Shown here in pieces: positions 39,259 through 47,423 of a DNA stretch of 64,000 nt. Positions within the stretch are counted from its first letter, which is position 1. Every line of letters begins with the position of its first letter. A program made the translations under genes and the position numbers. Under the pieces are notes generated by a model that saw only the letters and a program-made list of their open reading frames with translations, did no database searches and was not told where the DNA came from. The DNA is from Pseudonocardia sp. EC080619-01. GTDB lineage: Bacteria > Actinomycetota > Actinomycetes > Mycobacteriales > Pseudonocardiaceae. The DNA lies in assembly GCF_001420995.1 (NCBI RefSeq), contig NZ_CP012184.1, positions 5,626,501 through 5,690,500 of the forward strand, written 5' to 3'.

Positions 39259-40710
39259 ATGGAGCAACCTGGACCGACCCCGCCCGCCCACGAGCCGCCG
39301 GCGGGGGTGTCGACGACCGGCGTCTGGAACGGTCTCGGCTACCGCGCCGACGCGCAGTGGATCGTGCTGCGTCAGGAGGAGAAGCCCGCGGCGGAGATCT
39401 TCACGGTCTCCTACGTCGCGGAGGACCGGGGCGAGCGGCCGGTGACGTTCGTGTTCGGCGGTGGGCCCGGCGGTGCGTCGGCCTACCTGCACCTGGGCGT
39501 CGTCGGGCCGCGGCGCATCGCCTTCCCCGGGGACGGGACCATGCCGTCCCCGCCCGCGCGCCTGGTCGACAACCCGGAGTCGTGGCTGGCGTTCACCGAC
39601 CTCGTCGTCGTCGACGCGGTGGACACCGGCTTCAGCCGCAGCGCACCGGGCGCCGAGCCCACCTCGTACTACGGCACCGAGCGTGATCTCGACGCGCTGG
39701 TCGAGGTCATCACCCGGTGGCTGGGGGACAACGGCCGGTGGCACTCGCCCGTGCTGGTCGCGGGGGAGAGCTACGGCGGTTACCGCGCGGCCCGGCTGAT
39801 CCGCCGGCTGCAGGAGAGCGCCGGGATCGGCGTGTCCGGGTCGATCCTGATCTCCCCCGCGCTGGAGTTCGCGGGTCTGTCCACCATCGGGCTGGAGCTC
39901 GGTGACTACGACGTGCTGCCGTGGGTCGACACGCTGCCCACGATGGCGCTGGCCGCCGCCCACCACGGACGCTCCCGCGCGTTCGGGCCGGACACCCCGC
40001 CGTCCGAGATCCGCCGCGCCGCCGAGGAGTTCGCCACCGGCGAGTTCGCGACGTTCCTCGTCCGCGGTGCCGCGACGGACCCTGCGGACCGGCAGCGGGT
40101 GTTCGAGCGCCACGCCGCCCTGACCGGACTCGACGTCGAGGACGTCGCCCGGGCCGAGGGACGGATCCGCATCACCCGGTTCACCCGCGACCTGCTCCGC
40201 GCGGACCGGCTGGCCCTCGGGATCTACGACGCCACGGTCACCACCACGGACCCGTACCCCGACCGCGAGCTGTACATGGGCGCCGACCCGACCCTGACCG
40301 GCATCGCCGCGGCGTTCGGCGCGGGGATCAACCAGTACCTGCGGGGCGAGCTCGGGGTGCGGACCGAGCGGACGTACACGCTGCTCGACCCCACGGTGGT
40401 CGCCGCCTGGCAGGACGACACCCGCGCCGTCTACAACCACCCGCCGAAGGGCGCGACCGACGACCTCCGCTACGGGCTCGCCCTCAACCCGGGCGTCCGC
40501 GCGATCATCACGCACGGCCACCACGACCTCGTGACTCCGTACCACGCCGGTGACCGGTTGCGGAACCAGATGCGGCTGACCCCGGGGGTGGCCTCCCGCC
40601 TGACCGCGCAGCACTTCGACGGCGGGCACATGTTCTACCTGTGGGACGACAGCCGCCGCGCCTTCACCGCCGCGATCACCGACTTCGTGACCACCGCGAC
40701 CGCCCGCTGA
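39259..40710 (+). CDS. S10-family serine carboxypeptidase
   Basis: 483-aa alpha/beta hydrolase of peptidase family S10. The oxyanion segment is FVFGGGPGGASAYLHLG near residue 75. The nucleophile Ser lies in VAGESYGGYRA near 172, the Asp in THGHHDLVTP near 418, and the His in FDGGHMFYLW near 457. There is no obvious signal peptide, so it may be cytosolic or exported in another way. It would remove C-terminal residues from peptides or act as an acyltransferase or esterase. No operon partner; it sits between repeats 3 and 4. Confidence 0.87.
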   Translation: MEQPGPTPPAHEPPAGVSTTGVWNGLGYRADAQWIVLRQEEKPAAEIFTVSYVAEDRGERPVTFVFGGGPGGASAYLHLGVVGPRRIAFPGDGTMPSPPARLVDNPESWLAFTDLVVVDAVDTGFSRSAPGAEPTSYYGTERDLDALVEVITRWLGDNGRWHSPVLVAGESYGGYRAARLIRRLQESAGIGVSGSILISPALEFAGLSTIGLELGDYDVLPWVDTLPTMALAAAHHGRSRAFGPDTPPSEIRRAAEEFATGEFATFLVRGAATDPADRQRVFERHAALTGLDVEDVARAEGRIRITRFTRDLLRADRLALGIYDATVTTTDPYPDRELYMGADPTLTGIAAAFGAGINQYLRGELGVRTERTYTLLDPTVVAAWQDDTRAVYNHPPKGATDDLRYGLALNPGVRAIITHGHHDLVTPYHAGDRLRNQMRLTPGVASRLTAQHFDGGHMFYLWDDSRRAFTAAITDFVTTATAR

Positions 40711-40719
40711 GAGACCCGG

Positions 40720-40781
40720 TGATCACGGATCGGGAAGGGACCCGGCCACATCCGGCCGTCCTGCTTCCGGATCCGTGATCA
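40720..40781. repeat. 62-bp palindromic repeat, copy 4
   Basis: Starts TGATCACGGATCGGGAAGGG, has the core CGGCCACATCCGGCCG, and ends GCTTCCGGATCCGTGATCA. It lies between the convergent S10 peptidase and LacI3 genes; its right end read on the minus strand supplies the TGA stop of LacI3 and it may serve as terminator. Confidence 0.9.
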
Positions 40782-41795
40782 CCGGCGGGAGCAGGGCGGG
40801 GGTGCGGTCGTTCCCCGGACCACCAGGTCCGGGGGGAGGAGGCGGTCCTCGGGGGTGGCGGTGGTGTCGTCCAGGCGGGTCGCGACGGCCCGGACGGCGC
40901 CGCGGGCGAGTGCGCCGGCGTCCTGGCGGACGGTGGTCAGGTCGACGTGCGCGAGCCGGGCGAGCCGGTCGTCGTTGTAGCCGACCACCGACAGGGTCCC
41001 CGGGACGTCCACTCCGGAGCGGCGCAGGGTGTCGAGCAGGCCGAGCGCGCAGCGGTCGTTCGCGGCGACCACCGCGGTCGGCGGGTCCGGTGCGTCGAGC
41101 AGGGCGCGTGCCGCGGCGATCCCGGCCTGCTCGTCGTACCCGCCGTCGAGGACGCGGGCCGACGCGCCGAGCCCGTGCGCGGCCATGGCGTCCCGGTAGC
41201 CGTCCCGGCGGACCCCGGCGTTCGGGCCGTCGCCGCCGTCGACGTGGGCGACCGCGCGGTGCCCGAGCCCGACGAGGTGGTCGACGGCCTGGCGCAGGCC
41301 GACGTCGTCGGCGGTGCGGAGGCTGTCCATCGCCTCGCCGGCGGGCGCTGCGCGGCCGACGAGGGCGACCGTCGTCCGCCCGGCGAGTGCGGTCAGCGCG
41401 GTGTCGCCGAGCGTGGGACCGAGCAGGACGAGCGCCTCGCACCGGTGGGCGAGGAGCCCCTCGACGGCGTCGGCCTCCGGGTGGGTCGGGGTGCGCGCGG
41501 AGAGCAGGACGTCGTAGCCGAGCCGGGCCGCCTCGTCGTAGATCGACTCGAGCATGTCGGCCTCGTAGGGCTCGCCGACGGTCGTCACGACGCCGACGGT
41601 GCGGCTGCGCCCGCGGGCCAGCAGCCGAGCCGCCCCGTCCGGCCGGTACCCGAGCTCCTCGGCCGCGGCGAGCACCCGGGCCCGGGTCCGCTCCGAGGCG
41701 CCGGGCCGGTCCCGGAACACGATCGACACCAGGGCGCGGGGGACCCCGGCGCGTGCGGCGACGTCGAGCATCGTCGGACGCCTCGGTGCGGCCAC
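40779..41795 (-). CDS. LacI-family transcriptional regulator (LacI3)
   Basis: 338-aa repressor with HTH at about residues 6-30 (TMLDVAARAGVPRALVSIVFRD), hinge GYRPDGAARLLARGRS and effector domain with GLGHRAVAHVDGGDG. I chose GTG at 41795 since AGGAGG lies 5 nt upstream; an in-frame ATG at 41828 lies inside the operator. Divergent from the IolE-like operon at 41907, whose promoter carries a CGCG-centred operator. It probably represses that operon and itself. Third member of a paralogous set with LacI1 and LacI2. Confidence 0.91.
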   Translation of the reverse strand: MAAPRRPTMLDVAARAGVPRALVSIVFRDRPGASERTRARVLAAAEELGYRPDGAARLLARGRSRTVGVVTTVGEPYEADMLESIYDEAARLGYDVLLSARTPTHPEADAVEGLLAHRCEALVLLGPTLGDTALTALAGRTTVALVGRAAPAGEAMDSLRTADDVGLRQAVDHLVGLGHRAVAHVDGGDGPNAGVRRDGYRDAMAAHGLGASARVLDGGYDEQAGIAAARALLDAPDPPTAVVAANDRCALGLLDTLRRSGVDVPGTLSVVGYNDDRLARLAHVDLTTVRQDAGALARGAVRAVATRLDDTTATPEDRLLPPDLVVRGTTAPPPCSRR

Positions 41796-41815
41796 GGGCA
41801 CCTCCTGGGCCGATC

Positions 41816-41850
41816 TTTGTCTTGACATAGTTCCGGACGGCCTGGATAGT
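41816..41850 (+). promoter_or_regulatory. Promoter of the IolE-like operon with GntR operator (site D)
   Basis: TTGACA (41822-41827), 17-bp spacer, GATAGT (41845-41850): a good sigma-70-type promoter leading to 41907. The GntR-type operator TTTGTCTTGACATA (41816-41829) overlaps the -35 box. Confidence 0.75.
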
Positions 41851-41866
41851 TCCCGGCCAGGCGCTA

Positions 41867-41880
41867 CTAGCGCGCTCTAG
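41867..41880. promoter_or_regulatory. LacI-type operator just downstream of the predicted start site
   Basis: CTAGCGCGCTCTAG, centred on the 8-bp palindrome AGCGCGCT. It lies 17 bp after the -10 box, where a bound repressor would block initiation. Probable target of the divergent LacI3. Confidence 0.65.
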
Positions 41881-41906
41881 TTCAGCGTAGACGAGGAGGC
41901 GGCAGC

Positions 41907-42830
41907 GTGGTCAGCACAGGGCGCATCAGGGTCGGGTCGGCACCCGACTCGTGGGGGGTCTGGTTCGCATCCGACCCCGACCAGACCCCGGCGGACCGGT
42001 TCCTCGCCGAGGTCTCGGCGGCCGGCTACGACTGGATCGAGCTCGGTCCGTACGGCTACCTGCCGACCGACCCGGACGAGCTCACCGACCAGCTCGGGAA
42101 GCACGGCCTGAAGGTGTCCGCCGGCACCGTCTTCGAGCACCTGCACCGACCGGGCTCCTGGGAGGACGTCTGGAAGCAGGTCACCGACGTCGCTGCCCTG
42201 ACCCGGGCCACCGGCGGCGGCCACATCATCGTCATCCCGGAGCCGTGGCGCGACCACCGGACCGGCGACGCCCTGGAGAGCCCCGAGCTCGCCCCCGAGC
42301 AGTGGCGCAGCCTCACGGACGGCATGAACGAGCTGGGCAGGCGCATCCTCGACGAGTACGGGCTGCACGTGCAGTTCCACAGCCACGCCGACTCGCACGT
42401 CGGGTACCAGCGCGACATCGAGCGCTTCCTCGCCGACACCGACCCGGCGTACGTGAACCTGTGCCTCGACACCGGGCACGTCTCGTACTACCGCGGCGAC
42501 AACCTCGACCTGGTCCGCCGCTACCCCGACCGGATCGGCTACCTGCACCTCAAGCAGGTCGATCCGGCCGTGCTGGACGAGGTCGAGGCCGAGGACCTGA
42601 CCTTCCCCGAGGCCGTACGACGCGGCGTGATGACGGAGCCGCCGCGCGGCGTGCCCGAGATGGGCCCGCTGCTCGACGCCGTCGCGGGCCTCGGGCGGGA
42701 CGTGTACGCCATCGTCGAGCAGGACATGTACCCCTGCGCGCCGGACGCCCCGCTGCCGATCGCCCGCCGCACCCACACCTACCTGTCCGGCTGCGGCACC
42801 GCGGCCGTCGAGATCGGGAGCCCACGATGA
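41907..42830 (+). CDS. IolE-like inosose dehydratase (TIM barrel)
   Basis: 307 aa. It opens RVGSAPDSWGVWF, the signature of inosose dehydratases, and continues with FHSHADSHVG, LCLDTGHVSYY, YLHLKQVD and AIVEQDMYP, which carry the likely metal-binding Glu/Asp/His residues. IolE removes water from scyllo-inosose to give the substrate of IolD. GTG start follows GAGGAGG by 7 nt. First gene of a four-gene rightward operon. It resembles genuine IolE more than the paralogue at 28233. Confidence 0.88.
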   Translation: MVSTGRIRVGSAPDSWGVWFASDPDQTPADRFLAEVSAAGYDWIELGPYGYLPTDPDELTDQLGKHGLKVSAGTVFEHLHRPGSWEDVWKQVTDVAALTRATGGGHIIVIPEPWRDHRTGDALESPELAPEQWRSLTDGMNELGRRILDEYGLHVQFHSHADSHVGYQRDIERFLADTDPAYVNLCLDTGHVSYYRGDNLDLVRRYPDRIGYLHLKQVDPAVLDEVEAEDLTFPEAVRRGVMTEPPRGVPEMGPLLDAVAGLGRDVYAIVEQDMYPCAPDAPLPIARRTHTYLSGCGTAAVEIGSPR

Positions 42831-43825
42831 GCGAGGAGCTGCGCGTCGCCGTCGTCGGCGTCGGGAAGATGGGCGCGTTCCACGTCGACTCGCTGTCCCG
42901 GCGGGTCCGCGGCGCCCGGGTCACGGTCGTCAGCGACGCCGACGCCGACCGGGCCGCCGAGGTCGCCGCCGTCGCCGGGGCCCGGATCGAGCCCGATCCC
43001 GTCACGGCGATCGGGGCGTCCGACGTGGACGCCGTCGTGCTCGCCAGCCCCGGGGCCGCGCACGAGAAGCAGGTGCTCGCCTGCCTCGACGCGGGGAAGC
43101 CGGTGCTCTGCGAGAAGCCGCTGACGATGGACGAGCCGAGCGCGCACGCCGTCGTGCGGGCGGAGGCCGCGACCGGACGACGGCTGATCCAGGTCGGCTT
43201 CATGCGCCGGTTCGACGCCGAGTACGCCCGCCTGCGCGAGATGGTCACCGGCGGCGAGCTGGGCGACCCGCTGATGCTGCACTGCGTGCACCGCAACCCG
43301 GCGGTCCCCGAGCACTTCACCTCGGTGTTCGCGATGGCCGACTCGGTCGTCCACGAGGTCGACTGCACCCGGTTCCTGCTCGGCGAGGAGATCACCGCCG
43401 TCACCGTGCTGAAGCCGGCCGCCACGTCGTCGTCGCCAGCGGGGAACGCCGACCCGATGCTCGTGCTCTTCGAGACCGAGTCCGGACGCCTGGTCGACGT
43501 CGAGTCGTTCGTCCGGACCGGCGTCGCCTACGAGGTCCGCACCGAGCTGGTCGCCGAGCACGGCATGGCGACGATCGGCCTCGACCAGAACCTGCTGCTG
43601 CGGCGCGCCGGCCGCTGGGGCGGGGAGATCGCACCGGACTTCGTCGTCCGGTTCGGCCGGGCCTACGACTCCCAGATGCAGGCGTTCGTCGACGCCGCCG
43701 CGCAGGGCACCGTCACCGGGCCCGGCGCCTGGGACGGCTACGCCGCCGTCGCGGTCTGCGCGGCCGGGGTCGAGGCCGTGACCAGCGGGAAACGGGTCGA
43801 GGTCCGTCTGGGGGAGAAGCCGTGA
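42827..43825 (+). CDS. Gfo/Idh/MocA-family dehydrogenase, probable myo-inositol 2-dehydrogenase
   Basis: 332 aa. Rossmann motif VAVVGVGKMGAFHVDSL, EKP motif LCEKPLTMDEPSA near residue 96, and catalytic segment MADSVVHEVDCTRFLLGEE near 172 with the Asp/His pair of IolG. The product would be scyllo-inosose, the substrate of the IolE-like enzyme before it. ATG overlaps the upstream stop (ATGA) and its own stop overlaps the next GTG (GTGA), so the operon is tightly coupled. Confidence 0.88.
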   Translation: MSEELRVAVVGVGKMGAFHVDSLSRRVRGARVTVVSDADADRAAEVAAVAGARIEPDPVTAIGASDVDAVVLASPGAAHEKQVLACLDAGKPVLCEKPLTMDEPSAHAVVRAEAATGRRLIQVGFMRRFDAEYARLREMVTGGELGDPLMLHCVHRNPAVPEHFTSVFAMADSVVHEVDCTRFLLGEEITAVTVLKPAATSSSPAGNADPMLVLFETESGRLVDVESFVRTGVAYEVRTELVAEHGMATIGLDQNLLLRRAGRWGGEIAPDFVVRFGRAYDSQMQAFVDAAAQGTVTGPGAWDGYAAVAVCAAGVEAVTSGKRVEVRLGEKP

Positions 43826-44814
43826 AACTGGGTGCCTACACCGCCTGTCTGCACGACCGCCCGCTCGCCGAGGCGCTCGACGAGCTCGCCGCGAACGGCC
43901 TGACCTCGGTGGAGGTCAACACCGGGGGTTTCCTGCCCGCCCCGCACTGCCCGGTCGACCTGCTGCTGTCCTCGGAGACCGCCCGGCGCGACTACCTCGC
44001 GGTGTTCGCCGAACGGGGGATGGAGCTGACCGGGCTGAACTGCAACGGGAACCCGCTCAGCCCGCTGCCCGGCGTCGGGCCGAAGCACGCCGAGGACCTG
44101 CGCCGCACGGTCCGGCTGGCCGGTCTGCTCGGGGTGCGCCACGTCGTCACGATGTCCGGCACGCCGGGCTCGGACCCGGACGCCCGCTACCCGTCCTGGG
44201 TGGTGAACCCGTGGGACGGCGTCTACCTCGACGTCCTCGACCACCAGTGGTCGGTCGCCTGCGAGTTCTGGACGGGGATCGACGAGCTCGCCCGGACCTC
44301 CGGCGTGCGGGTCGCGATCGAGATGCACCCGCACAACCTGGTGTTCTCCCCGGTCACGCTGCGCCGCCTGGTCGACGGGATCGGCGCGACGAACCTGGGT
44401 GCGGAGATGGACCCGTCGCACCTGATGTGGCAGGGGATGGACGTCGAGGCCTGCATCCGCTGGCTGGGGCCGCTGGTCTTCCACGCCGCGGCGAAGGACG
44501 CCCGGATCGAGCCCGGCGCCGCGATCCGGGGCGTGCTCGACACGTCCTTCACCCGGGTGCCCGCCGACGACCCCGACCGGGTCCCGACCGGGATCGGACA
44601 CTGGTGCTCGGCCTGGCCCGACGACCCGGCGTGGTCGTTCGTCGCCGTCGGCGAGGGGCACGACGTCGCGTACTGGACCGGGTTCCTGCGCGCGCTCGCC
44701 GAGGTCGACCCGGACATCGCCGTGAACATCGAGCACGAGGACGCCGCGTACTCGCGCACCGAGGGACTCGCGCTCGCCGCGAAGACCCTGCACGCCGCCG
44801 CGGCCGCGCTGTAG
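43822..44814 (+). CDS. Sugar phosphate isomerase/epimerase family TIM barrel
   Basis: 330-aa xylose-isomerase-like barrel. Putative metal ligands: Glu in RVAIEMHPHNLVF, Asp and His in GAEMDPSHLMWQ, His and Asp in VFHAAAKDARIE, and Glu in NIEHEDAAYS. It belongs to the group often encoded in actinobacterial inositol or sugar operons next to Gfo/Idh/MocA genes. It may epimerise inositol isomers or keto-inositols. GTG start overlaps the preceding stop; IolH follows 12 bp later. Exact reaction unknown. Confidence 0.86.
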   Translation: MKLGAYTACLHDRPLAEALDELAANGLTSVEVNTGGFLPAPHCPVDLLLSSETARRDYLAVFAERGMELTGLNCNGNPLSPLPGVGPKHAEDLRRTVRLAGLLGVRHVVTMSGTPGSDPDARYPSWVVNPWDGVYLDVLDHQWSVACEFWTGIDELARTSGVRVAIEMHPHNLVFSPVTLRRLVDGIGATNLGAEMDPSHLMWQGMDVEACIRWLGPLVFHAAAKDARIEPGAAIRGVLDTSFTRVPADDPDRVPTGIGHWCSAWPDDPAWSFVAVGEGHDVAYWTGFLRALAEVDPDIAVNIEHEDAAYSRTEGLALAAKTLHAAAAAL

Positions 44815-44826
44815 GGGAGGACCACC

Positions 44827-45717
44827 GTGAAGCTCGCACTCGACCCCCAGATGTTCTACGCGACGCACCCGGTCCAGGAGCTGCCCGACGTCGTCGCGCG
44901 GATGGGCTACTGCTGGATGGAGCTCTCCCCGAAGGACGACTTCATCCCGTTCTTCCGCCACCCCCGCGCCGACGACGCCGCCGTCGCCTCGCTGCGCAAA
45001 CGGGCCGCCGACGCCGGTGTCGGCATCGCCTCGGTGCTGCCGGTGCTGCGCTGGTCCGGCCCCGGCGAGGACGAGCGGCAGGCCGCCGTCCGGGCCTGGA
45101 AACGGGCGATCCGGATGACCGTCGACCTCGGGGTGGACGTCATGAACTCCGAGTTCAACGGCCGCCCGGAGGCGCCGGAGCACGCCGAGAGCCAGTTCCT
45201 GCGCTCGCTCGACGAGCTGGCACCGGTGTTCGAGCGGGAGGGTGTCCGGCTGGTGCTCGAACCGCACCCCGACGACTTCGTCGAGGACGGCCACGCCGCG
45301 CTGAACCTCGTCCGCGGGCTCAACGCCGACTGGATCGACTTCCTGTACTGCACCCCGCACACCTTCCACCAGGGCGACGACGCCGCCGGGATCATCACCG
45401 CGGCCGCGGGGAAGCTGGCCTCCGTGCACCTGGCGGACACCCTGGACCACACGGCGTCGAACGGGTTGCGCTACATCGTCAACCCGCCCGGCTCGACGGT
45501 GCGGGTGCACCAGCACGCCGAGATCGGCCGCGGCGAGGTCGACTTCGACGAGGTGTTCGCCGCGCTCGCCGCGACCGGCTTCGACGGCGTGCTCTCCAGC
45601 TGTGTGTTCGGCTGGGAGGAGCACGCGGAGGAGATCAGCGTGCGCCAGCGGGAGACGATCCTCGCCCTGGTGGACAAGCACTTCGGCGCGGACCGGCGCC
45701 CGGCGACCCACGCCTGA
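44827..45717 (+). CDS. iolH: IolH-like TIM barrel protein
   Basis: 296-aa barrel. The N-terminus MKLALDPQMFYA and the segment MELSPKDDFIPFFRHPRAD near residue 35 are the IolH pattern. Further conserved stretches are VLEPHPDDFVEDG, DFLYCTPHTFH, HLADTLDH and VHQHAEIGRGEVDF. In Bacillus the role of IolH is not settled. Last gene of the IolE-dehydrogenase-isomerase-IolH operon. Confidence 0.83.
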   Translation: MKLALDPQMFYATHPVQELPDVVARMGYCWMELSPKDDFIPFFRHPRADDAAVASLRKRAADAGVGIASVLPVLRWSGPGEDERQAAVRAWKRAIRMTVDLGVDVMNSEFNGRPEAPEHAESQFLRSLDELAPVFEREGVRLVLEPHPDDFVEDGHAALNLVRGLNADWIDFLYCTPHTFHQGDDAAGIITAAAGKLASVHLADTLDHTASNGLRYIVNPPGSTVRVHQHAEIGRGEVDFDEVFAALAATGFDGVLSSCVFGWEEHAEEISVRQRETILALVDKHFGADRRPATHA

Positions 45718-45801
45718 GCCTCCGGAGCGGACCACCACCGGTGGGTGATCTCGGTAGCGCTACGCAGGCCGTGGCGGGTGGGGCGGGCCTACGGTCCCCC
45801 C

Positions 45802-46605
45802 ATGTCCACCGCACCGCAGACCACGCGACCCGGGACCGGTCCTGTCACGACGGCCCGCGGCGCCCGCCGCGGGATGATCGTGCTGGTCGTCGCCTCGCTG
45901 GTGGTGGCGTCGCTGCTCGGCATCGTCGCCCTGCTCACCGGCGAGTTCGGCGAGCTGCAGGGCCGGATCGTGGTCACCACGCTCGTCGTCGCCGCGTTCG
46001 GGACGACGGCGCTGTGCCACCTCGCCGTCGTCACCCGGGCGGTGCGGGCGGTCGGCTTCGGCGGGCTCGCGGCGAGTCTCGGGGCAGCGGTCTGCGCGCT
46101 GGTGCTGATCTGGCAGGACTGGTCGGGCCCGGGGCCGGGGGAGGGCTGGTGGAAGTCGCTCGCCCTGCTGACGATCGCCGCGGTGAGCCTGGCCCACGCG
46201 AACCTGCTCCTGCTGCTCGCCGGGCGCCCGCACCCGGCGATCCGGACCGGGCTCGCCGTCACCCTGGCCGCGATCGCCGTGGTCGCGGTGATGCTCGCGA
46301 TCCCGGTGGTGACCGACGGCGAGATCCCCGGCTCGTCCGACGAGTGGTACTGGCGCTGGTTCGGCGTCGCCGGGATCGTCGACGCGCTCGGCACGATCGC
46401 GCTGCCGGTCCTCGGGCTCGTGCTGCGCCGCCCGGAGCCGGTCACGGCACCGGGGGCACCGGCGCCGGAGCCCGCGGGGGAGACGGTGCGACTCGTCCTG
46501 GACCTGCCGGCCGATCTCGCGCACCGTCTCGACGACCACGCCGGGGGCGGCTCCCGGGAGAACGCCGCGCTCGACGTCCTGCACCGCGGCCTGCCCACCG
46601 GCTGA
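45802..46605 (+). CDS. Membrane protein with a ribbon-helix-helix-like tail
   Basis: 267 aa. About six hydrophobic segments lie between residues 25 and 215 (the first is MIVLVVASLVVASLLGIVAL). The last 40 residues are soluble and read like a CopG/ribbon-helix-helix unit: a strand TVRLVLDLPADLAHRLDDHA, then SRENAALDVLHRGL. I do not recognise the membrane part. The start at 45802 was chosen over an upstream ATG at 45745 because the latter lies in promoter-like sequence. Its stop abuts the stop of the convergent DUF5995 gene with no gap. Confidence 0.75.
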   Translation: MSTAPQTTRPGTGPVTTARGARRGMIVLVVASLVVASLLGIVALLTGEFGELQGRIVVTTLVVAAFGTTALCHLAVVTRAVRAVGFGGLAASLGAAVCALVLIWQDWSGPGPGEGWWKSLALLTIAAVSLAHANLLLLLAGRPHPAIRTGLAVTLAAIAVVAVMLAIPVVTDGEIPGSSDEWYWRWFGVAGIVDALGTIALPVLGLVLRRPEPVTAPGAPAPEPAGETVRLVLDLPADLAHRLDDHAGGGSRENAALDVLHRGLPTG

Positions 46606-47361
46606 TCAGGGCAGGTCGGGGGCCCGCAGGATCATCCAGCCCAGCACGGTCGCCGCGCTGTCCAGCCGCGCCGTCTCCGCCGCCAGCGCCCGCCGGTAGG
46701 CCTCGTCGTCGCCGCGGTGCCGCCACACCCGCTCGGCCGCCTCCCACGCCTGCCCGCGGGTCGCGCGCACGAGCAGGTCGGACAGCGCGTTGCCGAGGCG
46801 GTCCAGCAGCCCGCCCTCGGTGGTGCCGGCGAGGAACGCGTCGAAGTCCTCCCGCAGGTCGTCCATCTCCTCGGCGAAGATGTCGTTGACCCGGTCGTAG
46901 TCCGCACGCCGGGCGGGGGTCGGGGGGAAGTCCTCCCAGGTGTCCAGCAGCGCGAGCGCGAGATCGTGGTTCACGTGGGCGTTGACGCCGCAGGCCGCGA
47001 AGTTGACGTGTCCCACCGAGGGGTCGCGGCGATGGTCGAACAGGACCTTCCAGCACGCGGGGACCGAGCCGTCCCGGCGCTCGTGGGCGTGGACCGCGGC
47101 GAAGTAGCGGCGGGCGAACGCGACGTCGAGCCGGGTGAGGAACTCCGGGTCGTCGAACGACCGGCCGGGGTGGGCGCCCTGCAGGGTGGCCAGCACGTTC
47201 TCGGTGATGGTCGTGTAGAGCCTGCTGAAGCAGGAGATGCCGTCGATCCGGGGTGCCCGGATGTCCTCGGCGGCGGCGTCGCGGATCGCGCGCAGCGCCT
47301 CGACGACCTCCTCGACCGTCTGCACGTCCACGCCGTGCACCGACAGGTTGCTGGCCGACAT
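46606..47361 (-). CDS. DUF5995 family protein
   Basis: 251-aa soluble helical protein. Family features are FSRLYTTITENVLATL near residue 50, a VLFDHRRDPSVGHVNFAACGVNAHVNHDLALAL block near residue 108 with several His residues, and a C-terminal AATVLGWMILRAPDLP. The conserved histidines suggest metal or heme binding, but no function is established that I know of. ATG at 47361 follows GGGGGAA. It lies 62 bp downstream of the N-demethylase operon, same strand, and may belong to it. Confidence 0.78.
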   Translation of the reverse strand: MSASNLSVHGVDVQTVEEVVEALRAIRDAAAEDIRAPRIDGISCFSRLYTTITENVLATLQGAHPGRSFDDPEFLTRLDVAFARRYFAAVHAHERRDGSVPACWKVLFDHRRDPSVGHVNFAACGVNAHVNHDLALALLDTWEDFPPTPARRADYDRVNDIFAEEMDDLREDFDAFLAGTTEGGLLDRLGNALSDLLVRATRGQAWEAAERVWRHRGDDEAYRRALAAETARLDSAATVLGWMILRAPDLP

Positions 47362-47423
47362 CCTCGTGGTTCCCCCTTCGCCCGGTTCCTCATCGGAGGT
47401 GATCGTGTGATCGTCGCGCTCCG

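Noticed and set aside
46603..46608. TGATCA at the abutting stops of the membrane protein and DUF5995 genes as a fifth repeat copy
   Set aside because: Only the 6-bp palindrome is shared; the flanks show none of the 62-bp consensus.
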